Notes: generated from the letters alone by a model not told the origin. Positions 19,595 to 29,592 are shown, numbered from the stretch's first letter. The stretch is 50,520 nucleotides of DNA from Burkholderiales bacterium (GCA_022841915.1 JALHQN010000028.1:1-50520), one strand, 5' to 3'. Translations and numbers: made by a program.

Positions 19595-20273
19595 GCGGCC
19601 GATTGTCGAGGCAGTTGGCGTGGTGAAGCAAGTAAGGAGCGACGGTCGCGACCTGATAATCGTTGACAACGTGACTCTCAGCGTGTTCCCCGGCGAGTCG
19701 GTGGCCATCGTCGGTGTCTCGGGGTCGGGCAAGTCGACGCTGCTCGGGCTGCTGGCCGGGCTGGACACACCCAGTCGGGGTTCGGTGTTCCTGGATGGCG
19801 ACGAACTCACGGCTCTGGACGAGGACGGACGAGCAGCGGTGCGCGCGCGCGCCGTCGGCTTCGTGTTTCAGTCGTTCCAACTGCTGCCCGCCTTGACGGC
19901 GGTCGAGAACGTCATGCTGCCACTCGAACTTGCGGGTGCTTCGAACGCCCGCAAGTCGGCGGAGATGATGCTCGAACGCGTCGGCCTTTCTCATCGATTG
20001 ACCCACTATCCGCGGCAGCTTTCGGGCGGCGAGCAGCAGCGTGTCGCCATCGCCCGTGCCTTCGTGACCAAGCCCAAGCTGCTGTTGGCCGATGAACCGA
20101 CGGGCAATCTGGACGCCGCGACCGGCCTGCGCATCGTCGAGCTGATGTTCGAGCTAAACCGCGAACAAGGCGCCACTTTGCTCCTCGTCACGCATGACGA
20201 GGCGATCTCCAGGCGATGCCATCGCACGCTGCGGCTCGCCTCCGGGAGCTTGGTCGCCGAGGAGCCGGCTTGA
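19578..20273 (+). CDS. ybbA: ABC transporter ATP-binding protein (YbbA/LolD type)
   Basis: A 231-residue ATPase of the MacB/LolD class. Walker A GVSGSGKSTLLGLLAGLD, Q-loop FQSFQL, signature LSGGEQQRVAIARAF, Walker B LLLADEPTGNLD and the H-loop VTHD are all intact. It pairs with the FtsX-like permease that follows. In E. coli ybbA is also divergent from tesA. ATG 19593 (MRPIVEA) is an alternative start with a nearer GAGAG ribosome binding site. Confidence 0.93.
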   Translation: MRANDMRPIVEAVGVVKQVRSDGRDLIIVDNVTLSVFPGESVAIVGVSGSGKSTLLGLLAGLDTPSRGSVFLDGDELTALDEDGRAAVRARAVGFVFQSFQLLPALTAVENVMLPLELAGASNARKSAEMMLERVGLSHRLTHYPRQLSGGEQQRVAIARAFVTKPKLLLADEPTGNLDAATGLRIVELMFELNREQGATLLLVTHDEAISRRCHRTLRLASGSLVAEEPA

Positions 20274-22747
20274 AGGACCTCCTACTCGGCGTGCGCTTGC
20301 TCTGGCGCATGCTGCGCGCGGGCGAACTGACCTTGCTCGCGGTGGCCTTGGCCTTGGCGGTGGCCAGCATGGCAACGGTCGCCCTGTTCACCGATCGCAC
20401 GCGACTGGCCCTCGAGCAGGAGGCCAATCGGCTCCTGGGGGCGGATCTGGTCTTCACTTCGAGCCAGCCCGTCGATCCCGCGCTCGCCGACGGCGCGCGC
20501 GCGCGCGGATTGCAGGCCATCTCGACGCTCGCGTTCCGCAGCATGGTGATCGATGCGAAGGCGAGCCTTCTGTCCGAGATCACATCGGTGGATCCGGGCT
20601 ATCCCTTGCGGGGAACGACCCGAATCTCCTTAGACCGGGGAGAGCAGGATCGCATCCCCGAGGCCATTCCTGAACCAGGGTCCGTTTGGGGCGATGAGCG
20701 CTTGCTGGGACAAATGGGGTTGCGGGTGGGTGATCGGGTCACGATCGGCAATCGTGACTTCCTTCTCGCTGGACTCCTCACCCAGGATCCCAGCTTGACG
20801 CTGAGTGTGCTCGGCATGGGACCGCGGATCCTGATGGCTCGCGCCGACGTTGCGTCCACCGGATTGGTGGGGCCGGGTAGTCGCGTGGTGCATCGCCTGC
20901 TCGTGGCGGGGGATCGGGAGGTCGTGGCGGCCTACCGAACATGGGCCGAGGCGCGTCTGCCGCCAGGCACGAGACTCGAAGGTGTTCGCGATGCGCGCCC
21001 GGAGATCCAAAGCGCGCTCGAGCGGGCCGAGCGCTTCATGAGTCTGGCTGCGCTGACGGCGGTGGCGCTTGCGACGGTCGCCGTGATGCTCGCCGGCCGC
21101 AGATTCCATGAGCGCCAGCTCGACGTTTGCGCCATGTTGCGCTGCCTGGGTGTCAGTCAATGGCGTGTGTTCCGCCTGCAATTCGTGCAGCTGCTCGGCG
21201 TGGGCATCATCGCGAGCGTCCTGGGTTCGTTGTTGGGTTTGGCGAGCCAGGCGGTTCTGGGCCATTGGCTCAGCACCGTGATCGGGATATCGCTGCCGCA
21301 ACCGAGCTCGGACGCGGCCGTGCGTGCCAGCGGGCTGGGCCTCGCCCTGCTGTTGTCGTTTGGGCTGCCTCCCTTGCTGGCCCTGCGCAAGATCTCCGCC
21401 TTGCGCGTCCTGCGGCATGAGATCGGTCCGCCGGGGGCGGCTGGCGCAGCGGCCTACGTCCTCGGTGCGGGCTGCGTGGCGCTGCTCGTCCTCTGGCATT
21501 CGGGCGATCTGCGCTTGGGCGCCTACGTGTTGGCAGGCTCGGTCGTCACGTTGACGATTGCAGCCGGGTTGACCTGGCTTTGTCTGCGCGTCCTGAGTAC
21601 GACGGGCGGGAGCGGTGTGAGCTGGCGCTATGGCATCGCGAGTCTGAGGCGTCGCCCCGCGGGGACGATTTGGCAGGTGGTGGCGCTCTCCCTCGGCTTG
21701 ACCGCGGTGCTCACGCTGACCTTGATACGCTCCGACCTGCTTCGTGCCTGGGAGGGGAATCTACCGGCCGACGCCCCCAATCGCTTCCTCATCAACATCC
21801 AGCCGGATCAGGCGCAGGAGGTCGCGGAGCTGTTGCGCTCGCGTCTGGGGAACGCTCCCACCTTCTATCCAATGGTTCGCGGGCGCCTGGTCGGCATCAA
21901 CGACAATCCCGTCGATCCGGCGACCTACCCCGAAGATCGTGCTCGCCGGCTCGTCGAGCGGGAATTCAATATGTCTTGGACCGACATCGTGCCGGCGCAC
22001 AACCGCATTACGGCCGGCGCATGGGGTTCGCAAGGCTCCGCATTGTCGGTCGAGGAGGGCATCGCTCGCACCTTGGGCATTCGGCTGGGCGATCGCCTGA
22101 CCTACGATGTCGCAGGCCAGCGCTTCACGGCCGAGGTGACCAGCTTGCGCAAGGTCGAATGGGACAGCTTCCGGGTGAACTTCTTCGTGATCGCAACACC
22201 GACGCTGCTGCGCGACTATCCCGCCACATTCATCACGAGCTTCCACCTCCCGGTGGGGTCGACCGAGGCGATGAACGAGCTCGTGAAGCGTTTTCCCACG
22301 CTGGTCGTCATCGATGTGGCTTCGTTGGTCGGTCAGGTACAGGCGATGATCGAGCAAGTGTCGCGCGCGGTCACGTTCATATTCGTCTTTACCGTGGCCG
22401 CTGGTCTGCTCGTCCTGTACGCCGGCATCGTCGCGACGCATGACGAGCGGGTGCGCGAGGTTGCCATCATGCGCACTTTGGGTGCCAACCGCCGTCAGGT
22501 TCTGCGCGCCCATGCAGCCGAGTTCGGCATCATTGGCGCACTCACGGGACTCTTCTCGGCTGCTGCGGCGACGGCGCTGGGCTATGCGGTCGCGTTGAAC
22601 CTGCTCGGCTTGCCGTATCGGGCCGATCCCATGGTCTGGGCCCTGGGGCTGCTGGTCGGCATTCTGGGGGTGGTAAGCGCGGGCATGTTTTTCACCCGCC
22701 GGGTGCTGGCGACGCCGCCCCTCACCAGTTTGCGTCAGCTAGGCTAA
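20270..22747 (+). CDS. FtsX-family ABC permease (YbbP-like)
   Basis: An 825-residue membrane protein with two FtsX/MacB permease blocks and about ten helices; an N-terminal helix (LTLLAVALALAVASMATVALF) is followed by a large periplasmic MacB-core-like domain. The C-terminal block includes REVAIMRTLGANRRQVLRAH, a typical coupling helix. I choose TTG at 20270, which overlaps the ybbA stop and follows GAGGAG by five bases; ATG 20216 is possible but overlaps ybbA deeply. With YbbA it likely forms a lipoprotein- or lipid-related exporter; the substrate is unknown. Confidence 0.9.
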   Translation: MKDLLLGVRLLWRMLRAGELTLLAVALALAVASMATVALFTDRTRLALEQEANRLLGADLVFTSSQPVDPALADGARARGLQAISTLAFRSMVIDAKASLLSEITSVDPGYPLRGTTRISLDRGEQDRIPEAIPEPGSVWGDERLLGQMGLRVGDRVTIGNRDFLLAGLLTQDPSLTLSVLGMGPRILMARADVASTGLVGPGSRVVHRLLVAGDREVVAAYRTWAEARLPPGTRLEGVRDARPEIQSALERAERFMSLAALTAVALATVAVMLAGRRFHERQLDVCAMLRCLGVSQWRVFRLQFVQLLGVGIIASVLGSLLGLASQAVLGHWLSTVIGISLPQPSSDAAVRASGLGLALLLSFGLPPLLALRKISALRVLRHEIGPPGAAGAAAYVLGAGCVALLVLWHSGDLRLGAYVLAGSVVTLTIAAGLTWLCLRVLSTTGGSGVSWRYGIASLRRRPAGTIWQVVALSLGLTAVLTLTLIRSDLLRAWEGNLPADAPNRFLINIQPDQAQEVAELLRSRLGNAPTFYPMVRGRLVGINDNPVDPATYPEDRARRLVEREFNMSWTDIVPAHNRITAGAWGSQGSALSVEEGIARTLGIRLGDRLTYDVAGQRFTAEVTSLRKVEWDSFRVNFFVIATPTLLRDYPATFITSFHLPVGSTEAMNELVKRFPTLVVIDVASLVGQVQAMIEQVSRAVTFIFVFTVAAGLLVLYAGIVATHDERVREVAIMRTLGANRRQVLRAHAAEFGIIGALTGLFSAAAATALGYAVALNLLGLPYRADPMVWALGLLVGILGVVSAGMFFTRRVLATPPLTSLRQLG

Positions 22748-22883
22748 GGACGCTTGTTCCAGGCACGCTCGGTTTTTGACGACCGCGCGTGGGCGTTGCG
22801 GGGTCCAAGTTAAGGCTGAGCGTTCAGCGAAGGCAGTCCATCCGCGACGCCCTCGGCTATACTGGCAGGCTGCGGAGGAACAC

Positions 22884-24305
22884 ATGATCGAAACGCTTGC
22901 AGCCGTTGTCGCGCTGGTTCTGATCGGCGCATTGATCCTCCTGTTCGCGAAGCTCAACGCGCTCACGCGCGTGTTGAATGCCTCGGTACTGGGGCAGGCG
23001 GAGGCTCAGGAGCAGACGAAGCACGCCCTGTTGGGCGAGCTGAGAGAGCATTTGGACCGACATGGCGATCGCCTGAGCGGCAGCCTGACCGACGGTTCCG
23101 AGCGGCTTCGCGCCGTGGTGTCGAGCGATCTGAAACACGCGCGCGAAGCCATGCAAGTGCTTCAGTTGTCCCAACAGCATGAACTGGCGACCTTTCGCGA
23201 GGCCGTGCTGTCGCGTCTGGCCGACATGTCGCTGGCGGTCCAGTCCCGCTTGACCGAGCAGGGCAGCACCGACCGGGACGTCATGCAGCGCTCGCTCAAG
23301 GATATGGGTCAGGAGATGAAGGTGGCGATGGACGCCTTGGCGACTCGTACCGAGGAGCGGATGGAGCAGATTCGCGCCAGCGTCGACCAGCGCCTTGAAC
23401 AGATCCGCGGCAGTGTCTCCGAGCGTCTCGACGAAGGTTTTCGCAAGACCAATCAGACGTTCGCCGATGTCATGGCGAGGCTCGCCACCATCGACGAAGC
23501 GCAGAAAAAGATCGACGGGCTCACGACCAACGTCGTCAGTCTGCAGGAGTTGCTGGGCGACAAGCGCGCGCGAGGCGCGTTCGGCGAGGTGCAGCTGGAG
23601 GGCTTGCTCAGGAGCAGCCTGCCACCGAACGCCTGGGAGACTCAAAAGACGCTCTCGAACGGCGCGCGTGCCGATTGCGTGCTGCGTCTGCCGGAACCCA
23701 CGGGCATGGTCGCGGTGGATTCCAAGTTCCCGCTGGAGAACTATCATCGCATGTACACGGTCGGTGTCACGGAACCCGACAGGCTCGCAGCGGAGCGCCT
23801 GTTCAAGGCCGATTTGCGCAAACACGTGGACGATATCAGCGAAAAGTACATCATCCCCGGCGAGACATCCGACGGGGCGGTCATGTTCGTGCCCGCCGAG
23901 GCCGTGTTCGCCGAAATACATGCCTACCACAGGGATGTCATCGACCACGCGCTCGCGAAGCGCGTCTGGATTGTTTCACCGACGACCTTGATGGCGGTGC
24001 TCAACACGGCGCGCGCGGTGATCAAGGATGTCGAAACCCGGCGGCAGGTGCATGTGATCAAGGATGCGCTGGGGAAACTCGCCAAGGACTTCTCTCGCTT
24101 CGACGAGCGGATGCGCAAGCTGGCGGACCACATTCGGCAAGCGCACGAGGACGCCGAGCGCGTGCATGTTTCCAGTGTGAAGATCACCCAGCGTTTCGCT
24201 CAGATCGAGAGCGTCGACCTCGAGCATGCAGAGCCCATCGCGGCTGCCCCGTTGCTTGATGCGGTCACGCCAGGCGCTTCGGAGAACGATCGGCAGGTCG
24301 GCTGA
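22884..24305 (+). CDS. rmuC: DNA recombination protein RmuC
   Basis: A 473-residue protein with an N-terminal membrane helix (IETLAAVVALVLIGALILLF), a long coiled coil over about residues 30-220, then the RmuC nuclease-like domain (ARGAFGEVQLEGLL, VAVDSKFPLENYH, ETSDGAVMFVPAEAVFAEIH). RmuC limits recombination at inverted repeats in E. coli; its biochemical role is not settled. Start at ATG 22884, four bases after GGAGGA; a longer open frame has no homology. Confidence 0.93.
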   Translation: MIETLAAVVALVLIGALILLFAKLNALTRVLNASVLGQAEAQEQTKHALLGELREHLDRHGDRLSGSLTDGSERLRAVVSSDLKHAREAMQVLQLSQQHELATFREAVLSRLADMSLAVQSRLTEQGSTDRDVMQRSLKDMGQEMKVAMDALATRTEERMEQIRASVDQRLEQIRGSVSERLDEGFRKTNQTFADVMARLATIDEAQKKIDGLTTNVVSLQELLGDKRARGAFGEVQLEGLLRSSLPPNAWETQKTLSNGARADCVLRLPEPTGMVAVDSKFPLENYHRMYTVGVTEPDRLAAERLFKADLRKHVDDISEKYIIPGETSDGAVMFVPAEAVFAEIHAYHRDVIDHALAKRVWIVSPTTLMAVLNTARAVIKDVETRRQVHVIKDALGKLAKDFSRFDERMRKLADHIRQAHEDAERVHVSSVKITQRFAQIESVDLEHAEPIAAAPLLDAVTPGASENDRQVG

Positions 24306-24329
24306 TTGTTTCCTGCGGAGGCGACTTTC

Positions 24330-25124
24330 GTGGACTTCGGCTTTGGGCGATGGCGGCGGGCGCGAGTGCTGAAGAAGCACAGTATCGACCCGGCTCTGTG
24401 GGACGCCGTGCTGCGTCGCTACCGGTTTCTGTCAGGGCTGAGCGACGACGAAGTGGTCCGCCTGCGCGAGCGGGTGATCCTCTTCTTGCACCACAAGGAG
24501 ATTCACGGCGCCGGTGAACTGATGCTCGACGACGCCATGCGCCTTTCCATTGCAGTTCAGGCGTGCATTCTCGTCCTCAATCTGCCCGAGGACTGGTATG
24601 ACGGATGGGTCGAAGTCATCGTCTATCCGGATGAGTTCATGCCCGATGTCGAATGGCAAGACGAGTACGGTGTGGTCCACGTGGGGAAGGAAGTTCAATC
24701 CGGAGAGGCTTGGCTGCATGGCCCAGTCGTCCTTTCCTGGGCCGATATCGGTCACGATTATGGCGATGGAATCAACGTAGTGATCCACGAATTTGCGCAC
24801 AAGCTGGACATGCTCAACGGCGATGCGAACGGCTATCCGCCATTGCACGCGGATATGAGCCGAGAGGCGTGGAGTCGCGCCTTCACTCGGGCCTACGACG
24901 ACTTCTGCCGTGATGTCGATCGTGGCCTTCGAACACACGTCGATCCCTACGCGGCGGACTCGCCGGCGGAATTCTTCGCCGTGCTCAGCGAAGTCTTCTT
25001 CGAGCGGCCCGAAATTCTCCACGCCGGTTTTGCACAGTTGTATTCGCAGTTGGCGCAGTTCTATCGCCAGGATCCTTACGCACGTCATCGCTCGGCGGGA
25101 TTGTTGGTGGAGCACGACACGTGA
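24330..25124 (+). CDS. mtfA: Zinc metallopeptidase MtfA (M90 family)
   Basis: About 264 residues. The zinc-binding HEFAHKLD motif, DMLNGDANGYPPL and the downstream glutamate region SPAEFFAVLSEVFFE are characteristic of MtfA, a soluble peptidase that in E. coli binds the glucose regulator Mlc. Best start is GTG 24330, eight bases after GGAGG; TTG 24306 directly after the rmuC stop would add eight residues. It overlaps the next gene by four bases. Confidence 0.9.
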   Translation: MDFGFGRWRRARVLKKHSIDPALWDAVLRRYRFLSGLSDDEVVRLRERVILFLHHKEIHGAGELMLDDAMRLSIAVQACILVLNLPEDWYDGWVEVIVYPDEFMPDVEWQDEYGVVHVGKEVQSGEAWLHGPVVLSWADIGHDYGDGINVVIHEFAHKLDMLNGDANGYPPLHADMSREAWSRAFTRAYDDFCRDVDRGLRTHVDPYAADSPAEFFAVLSEVFFERPEILHAGFAQLYSQLAQFYRQDPYARHRSAGLLVEHDT

Positions 25125-27052
25125 GCCGCCGCGCCCGGTGGCGTTCTTTCCTGCTGCGCTGCCTCGCGGGAGGTCTCGCAGGCGGCGTTGCAGCACCTTG
25201 CTGGGCTCAAGAGAGCGCGCTTGCATCGGGTTCGATTGCGGCGCTTGCCTTGTGCGGTGCGTTGATCGGCACGGCCTGGATGCTGATCGTTCGATACCGC
25301 CGCTTCGAGCGCCAGGTCGATTCGGATCCGGGGCGAGCCTGGGCGGCCTTGAGCGGGCTGCGCGAAGGCGTCATCGCAAGCGACCCTCAGGGGAAGATCG
25401 TATTCATCAACGCTGCAGCCGAGCAGTTGACCGGCTGGTCTGCTGCCGAGGCGCTCGGGCAGCCTATGCATACCGTCTATCGCGTCATCGATGAACATAC
25501 GCGCGCGCCTCTGGACTACATCGACGAAGGGCCGCCCGAGCAGCGCGATCCGGGCGATCCAGGCCGCAGTTCCGTGCGTCTGATCCGCCGCGACGGCCAC
25601 GAGACCTCGATCCACGACTCGTTGTCGAAAGTTCAGAGCGACCTGGAAGGCTGTAGCGGTTACGCGGTGGTGTTCCACGACGTCTCGCAGTTGCGCGCGC
25701 TCGCGCAGCAGTTGTCCTGGCAAGCCAGTCACGATTCGCTGACAGGGCTCGTGAACCGCCGTGAGTTGGAACGGCGTCTTGCGCATCTTCTCGAGTCGTC
25801 TCACGGACAGGGCCGGCAGCACGTGCTGCTCTACATCGATCTCGACAATTTCAAGATCGTCAACGACTCCTGTGGACATGCGGCCGGGGACGAACTGCTG
25901 CGCAGCCTGACTTCGGTCATGGGTACCAAGATCCGGGGCAGCGACACCTTGGCTCGCGTCGGCGGCGATGAGTTCGCGGCGCTGCTCGAGACGTGTCCGC
26001 TCGATCAGGGGCTGCGGATAGCGAACGGAATTCGCGAAGTGGTGCGTGACTTCCGCTTCGTGTGGGAAGGCAAGTCGTTCGCTGTCGGGGCGAGCATCGG
26101 CCTCGTCCCGATCGACGCGACCAGCGGCGATATCGCCGAGGTACTGACCGCCGCCGACGCTTGTTGCTACGACGCCAAGAACAAGGGACGCGATCGTGTC
26201 CAGGTCCACCGTCCACAACAGACCACGCAACGCGAAGCCGGCGAGCCGCAGATGATTTCCCGGCTCAGCAATGCGTTCGAGAACGGCGACTTCGTCCTGT
26301 ATCAGCAGTACATCCGTCCGCTGAAGGAGGCGGTGTCTTCCCCGCATTTCGAAGTTCTCGTACGCATGCGCGGAAGCGACGGGGAACTCATTCCGCCCAT
26401 GGCTTTCATACCTGCCGCCGAGCGCTACAACCTGCTGACGGCGATCGACCGTTTCGTCATCACCGAATTGCTCGAAGTGCTCGCGGCGCGGGGCCGTGTG
26501 GGCATATCGCAGATCGCTCCCGATGCCGGCATGTACTCGGTAAACCTCTCCGGGGCGAGCATCGACGATTCCAGTTTTCCAGAGTTCCTGCGCCGCCAGT
26601 TTGCGAAGTATCCGGTGCCGCCGAGTCTGCTTTGCTTCGAGGTCACGGAGACGACCGCAATCTCAAACCTCACGAAGGCGGCAGAGCTGATGCACGAACT
26701 GAAAGCCATGGGATGCCGCTTTGCACTCGATGACTTCGGCATCGGGATGTCGTCGTTCGCCTATCTGAAGTATCTGCCGGTCGATTTTCTCAAGATCGAC
26801 GGCACGTTCGTGCGCGATATGGCGAACGACGAAATGGACTGTGCCATCGTCGAGGCGATCAATCGCATCGCGCATATCCTGGGAATGCAGACAGTCGCTG
26901 AAATCGTCGAAGACCAGGTCACCCTCGATCGCCTGTGCAAGCTCGGCGTGGACTACGCTCAAGGCTTTCATATCGCCCGGCCCGAGCCGTTGGGCGGGAT
27001 GGATGCCGTTCACGCAGCGCAGGCCCGTCCGGTCAGCGAGCAGCGAGGCTAG
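25121..27052 (+). CDS. PAS-GGDEF-EAL cyclic-di-GMP signalling protein
   Basis: A 643-residue membrane-anchored protein: N-terminal basic/signal-like segment, transmembrane helix about residues 37-57, PAS domain (REGVIASDPQGKIVFINAAAEQLTGW), diguanylate cyclase domain with intact GGDEF (RVGGDEFAALL), and an EAL domain with FEVLVRM (EVL variant), ETTAISN, DDFGIGMSSFAYLKYLPVDFLKID and AEIVED. Key EAL metal and catalytic residues seem retained, so both synthesis and hydrolysis of c-di-GMP are possible. It overlaps mtfA (GTGA). Confidence 0.92.
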   Translation: MSRRARWRSFLLRCLAGGLAGGVAAPCWAQESALASGSIAALALCGALIGTAWMLIVRYRRFERQVDSDPGRAWAALSGLREGVIASDPQGKIVFINAAAEQLTGWSAAEALGQPMHTVYRVIDEHTRAPLDYIDEGPPEQRDPGDPGRSSVRLIRRDGHETSIHDSLSKVQSDLEGCSGYAVVFHDVSQLRALAQQLSWQASHDSLTGLVNRRELERRLAHLLESSHGQGRQHVLLYIDLDNFKIVNDSCGHAAGDELLRSLTSVMGTKIRGSDTLARVGGDEFAALLETCPLDQGLRIANGIREVVRDFRFVWEGKSFAVGASIGLVPIDATSGDIAEVLTAADACCYDAKNKGRDRVQVHRPQQTTQREAGEPQMISRLSNAFENGDFVLYQQYIRPLKEAVSSPHFEVLVRMRGSDGELIPPMAFIPAAERYNLLTAIDRFVITELLEVLAARGRVGISQIAPDAGMYSVNLSGASIDDSSFPEFLRRQFAKYPVPPSLLCFEVTETTAISNLTKAAELMHELKAMGCRFALDDFGIGMSSFAYLKYLPVDFLKIDGTFVRDMANDEMDCAIVEAINRIAHILGMQTVAEIVEDQVTLDRLCKLGVDYAQGFHIARPEPLGGMDAVHAAQARPVSEQRG

Positions 27053-27112
27053 GGCTCGGAGGCGAGATAGCCTGGCGCATCCGCCCAAGACTTACGGGGA
27101 TGCCGGCTGTGC

Positions 27113-27727
27113 TTAGGCGCGGGGCGGCGGCGTACCGTTCGGGTCGTCATGGGCCGCGAGCTCGGCCCGAGTGTTGATGTTGCTGAAGGCGGCTGCTTCG
27201 TCGTCGAAGGCGACCTCCACGATGGAAAGATCCGCGTACCAGGCATCGATTTTTCTTCCGCCGGCATTGAGATACGCCCGCAGGTGCGGATGCAAGTGAC
27301 GCCGGCAAAGACAGAACACCGGATGCGCCTGATCACCCGTCCGGGCAACGGCCAGATCGGCATTGGCCGCTGCAAGATGCCGGTAGAGCCGTGAGACGAG
27401 ATCCATGGGTAGGAAGGGTGAATCGCAAGGTGCGGTCGCGATGAGTTCCTCCGATGCCGCACTCATGCCGCGCTCCAGACCTGCCAACGGGCCCGCAAAT
27501 CCGCCGATTTCGTCTGGGAGCACCTGAGGGCCGAAAGCGCGGTAGTGGTCCAGGTTTTGATTCGCGCTGATCAGTACTTCGTTCACCTGCGGACTCAGAC
27601 GCTCGAGCACCCACTGCACCAGCGGGCGACCCTGCAATAGCTCCAGACCTTTGTCCACGCTCCCCATGCGTCTGCCCTGACCGCCTGCAAGGACGAGACC
27701 AGAGACACGCGGCGTGCCTGCGCTCAT
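27113..27727 (-). CDS. mobA: Molybdenum cofactor guanylyltransferase MobA
   Basis: A 204-residue enzyme that joins GMP to Mo-molybdopterin, giving the guanine dinucleotide cofactor used by formate dehydrogenases and nitrate reductases. The nucleotide-binding signature LVLAGGQGRRMGSVDKGL is at the N-terminus, with PLAGLERGM and APCDSPFLP later. It is the last gene of moaA-fdhD-mobA, five bases after fdhD. Confidence 0.94.
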   Translation of the reverse strand: MSAGTPRVSGLVLAGGQGRRMGSVDKGLELLQGRPLVQWVLERLSPQVNEVLISANQNLDHYRAFGPQVLPDEIGGFAGPLAGLERGMSAASEELIATAPCDSPFLPMDLVSRLYRHLAAANADLAVARTGDQAHPVFCLCRRHLHPHLRAYLNAGGRKIDAWYADLSIVEVAFDDEAAAFSNINTRAELAAHDDPNGTPPPRA

Positions 27728-27732
27728 GCTCG

Positions 27733-28566
27733 TTATGCCGAGGCGGGTGAGGCCGCGGCAGCACGCACGAAGCGCTGCCCGCCGGTGAACAGAAGGTAAT
27801 GCTTGCCCGTCGCGCGTCCGATCATCGTGATGCCGACGCGGCGCGCGATTTCATGGCCCATGTGGGTCAGTCCGGAGCGGGAGACGAGAAAGGGGATGCC
27901 CATCTGGGCGCATTTGATCACCATCTCGGAGGTCAACCGTCCGGTGGTGTAAAAGATCTTGTCCGCACCGTCGATGTCGTCGAGCCACATTTGTCCGGCG
28001 ATCGCATCGACCGCATTGTGCCGGCCGACGTCCTCGACGAACATGAGAATCTCGTCGTCCTTGGCGAGCGCGCAGCCGTGGACCGCGCCTGCTGTCTTGT
28101 AGACGCTATCGTAACGTCGGACGTTGTCCATCAAGCGGTAGTAGGTTGTTTCGTCCAGCGTTCGATCCGCCGGCAGTCGAATCGAATCGATCTCGTCCAT
28201 CAGATTGCCGAAGACCGTTCCCTGGCCGCAGCCGGTGGTTACGGTTCTCTTGGCCAGCTTCGACTCCAGGCCGGCGATGCCGGCGACGGTGGAGATGGCG
28301 CAGGAGTCCACTTCCCAATCCACCTGAACGGACTCGATCTCGTTCAGCGATGCGACCAAGCGCTGGTTGCGCAGGTAACCGATCGCCAGAGCTTCGGGGT
28401 GCTGGCCGAGCGTCATCAACGTGACCAGCTCGCGTTTGTCCAGGTAGATCGTCAAGGGGTATTCGCCCGCGATCGGCGTTACGAGGTGCTCGCCGCGCTC
28501 GTTGCTGGAATGCACCTCCACAGTGGCGGGGCGGGTGGCGTGGCTTAGTCGAGGACGATGATTCAT
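27733..28566 (-). CDS. fdhD: Formate dehydrogenase sulfurtransferase FdhD
   Basis: A 277-residue protein that passes sulfur from IscS to the molybdenum cofactor of formate dehydrogenase. Conserved parts are EYPLTIYLDKRELVTLMTLG, FVEDVGRHNAVDAI, FYTTGRLTSEMVIKCAQMG and VSRSGLTHMG. The E. coli Cys-x-x-Cys loop is here TTGCGQGT: Cys113 is present and the second cysteine is Gly116. Presence of fdhD implies a Mo or W formate dehydrogenase elsewhere in the genome. Confidence 0.94.
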   Translation of the reverse strand: MNHRPRLSHATRPATVEVHSSNERGEHLVTPIAGEYPLTIYLDKRELVTLMTLGQHPEALAIGYLRNQRLVASLNEIESVQVDWEVDSCAISTVAGIAGLESKLAKRTVTTGCGQGTVFGNLMDEIDSIRLPADRTLDETTYYRLMDNVRRYDSVYKTAGAVHGCALAKDDEILMFVEDVGRHNAVDAIAGQMWLDDIDGADKIFYTTGRLTSEMVIKCAQMGIPFLVSRSGLTHMGHEIARRVGITMIGRATGKHYLLFTGGQRFVRAAAASPASA

Positions 28567-28587
28567 GACGGGCTTTGGAAGGCGACG

Positions 28588-29586
28588 TCAGCCGCCGATG
28601 TAGGACATTTCCACCTTGGGCTCGCGCCGGGTGTTCTGACTGCGAATCTCCGAATAACGATCGCTGCGACCGCTCCAGACGCTTTCGATGAACTTCATGA
28701 CGTCGGCATCGGATGCGCCCTGGCGCAGCAAGCCCCGCAGATCGTGTCCGGACGTCGCGAACAGGCAGGTGTAGATCTGTCCCTCCGCCGACAGCCGGGC
28801 GCGCGTGCAATCGCGACAAAACGCTTGAGTGACGGAGGCAATGACGCCGATCTCTCCGGAGCCGTCGCGATAGCGCCAGCGCTTGGCGACCTCGCCCCGA
28901 TAATTCGCATCCGCGGGTTCGAGGGGGAGTTCGGCGTCGATGCGTCGCACGATCTCGGCTGCGGAGACGACATCGTCCATGCGCCAGCCGTTGGTCGCGC
29001 CGACGTCCATGTATTCGATGAAGCGAAGGATGTGGCCGCGTTCACGGAAGAAGCGAGCCATCGGCACGATGCTGTCTTCGTTCAAGCCGCGCTTGACCAC
29101 CATGTTGACCTTGACGGGTGCAAGCCCGGCTGCGGCTGCAGCTTCGATCCCTTCGAGCACCCGCTGCACGGGGAAATCCACGTCGTTCATGGCGCGAAAG
29201 ACGGCATCGTCCAGGGAATCGAGGCTCACCGTGATGCGCCGCAGACCCGCCTCGCGCAGCCGCAGGGCTTTCTGCGGCAGCAGGGAGCCGTTGGTGGTCA
29301 AGGTCAGATCCAGACCCTCGATGGCGGAGAGCTTCTCGATCAGCGTTTCAAGATTCCGCCGCACCAGGGGCTCCCCGCCGGTGAGACGCACTTTCTCGAC
29401 TCCGAGGCCGTGGAAGATCCGCGCGACGCGCTCGATCTCCTCGAAGGTGAGCAGCGCCTTGCGGTCGAGGAACTGGAAATCCTTGCCGAAGATTTCCTTG
29501 GGCATGCAGTAGACGCAGCGGAAGTTGCATCGGTCTGTGACCGAGATGCGCAGGTCTCTCAATGATCGGCCAAGACGGTCTTGCAT
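28588..29586 (-). CDS. moaA: GTP 3',8-cyclase MoaA
   Basis: A 332-residue radical SAM enzyme for the first step of molybdopterin synthesis. The SAM cluster motif is CNFRCVYC (Cys20, 24, 27), the second cluster CxxC...C is in [19 protein letters not shown], and the C-terminus ends in the conserved Gly-Gly (MSYIGG). Start at ATG 29586 ([15 protein letters not shown]); the upstream in-frame extension is unlike MoaA. Its partner moaC is not in the window. Confidence 0.96.
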   Translation of the reverse strand: MQDRLGRSLRDLRISVTDRCNFRCVYCMPKEIFGKDFQFLDRKALLTFEEIERVARIFHGLGVEKVRLTGGEPLVRRNLETLIEKLSAIEGLDLTLTTNGSLLPQKALRLREAGLRRITVSLDSLDDAVFRAMNDVDFPVQRVLEGIEAAAAAGLAPVKVNMVVKRGLNEDSIVPMARFFRERGHILRFIEYMDVGATNGWRMDDVVSAAEIVRRIDAELPLEPADANYRGEVAKRWRYRDGSGEIGVIASVTQAFCRDCTRARLSAEGQIYTCLFATSGHDLRGLLRQGASDADVMKFIESVWSGRSDRYSEIRSQNTRREPKVEMSYIGG

Positions 29587-29592
29587 GCTCGT

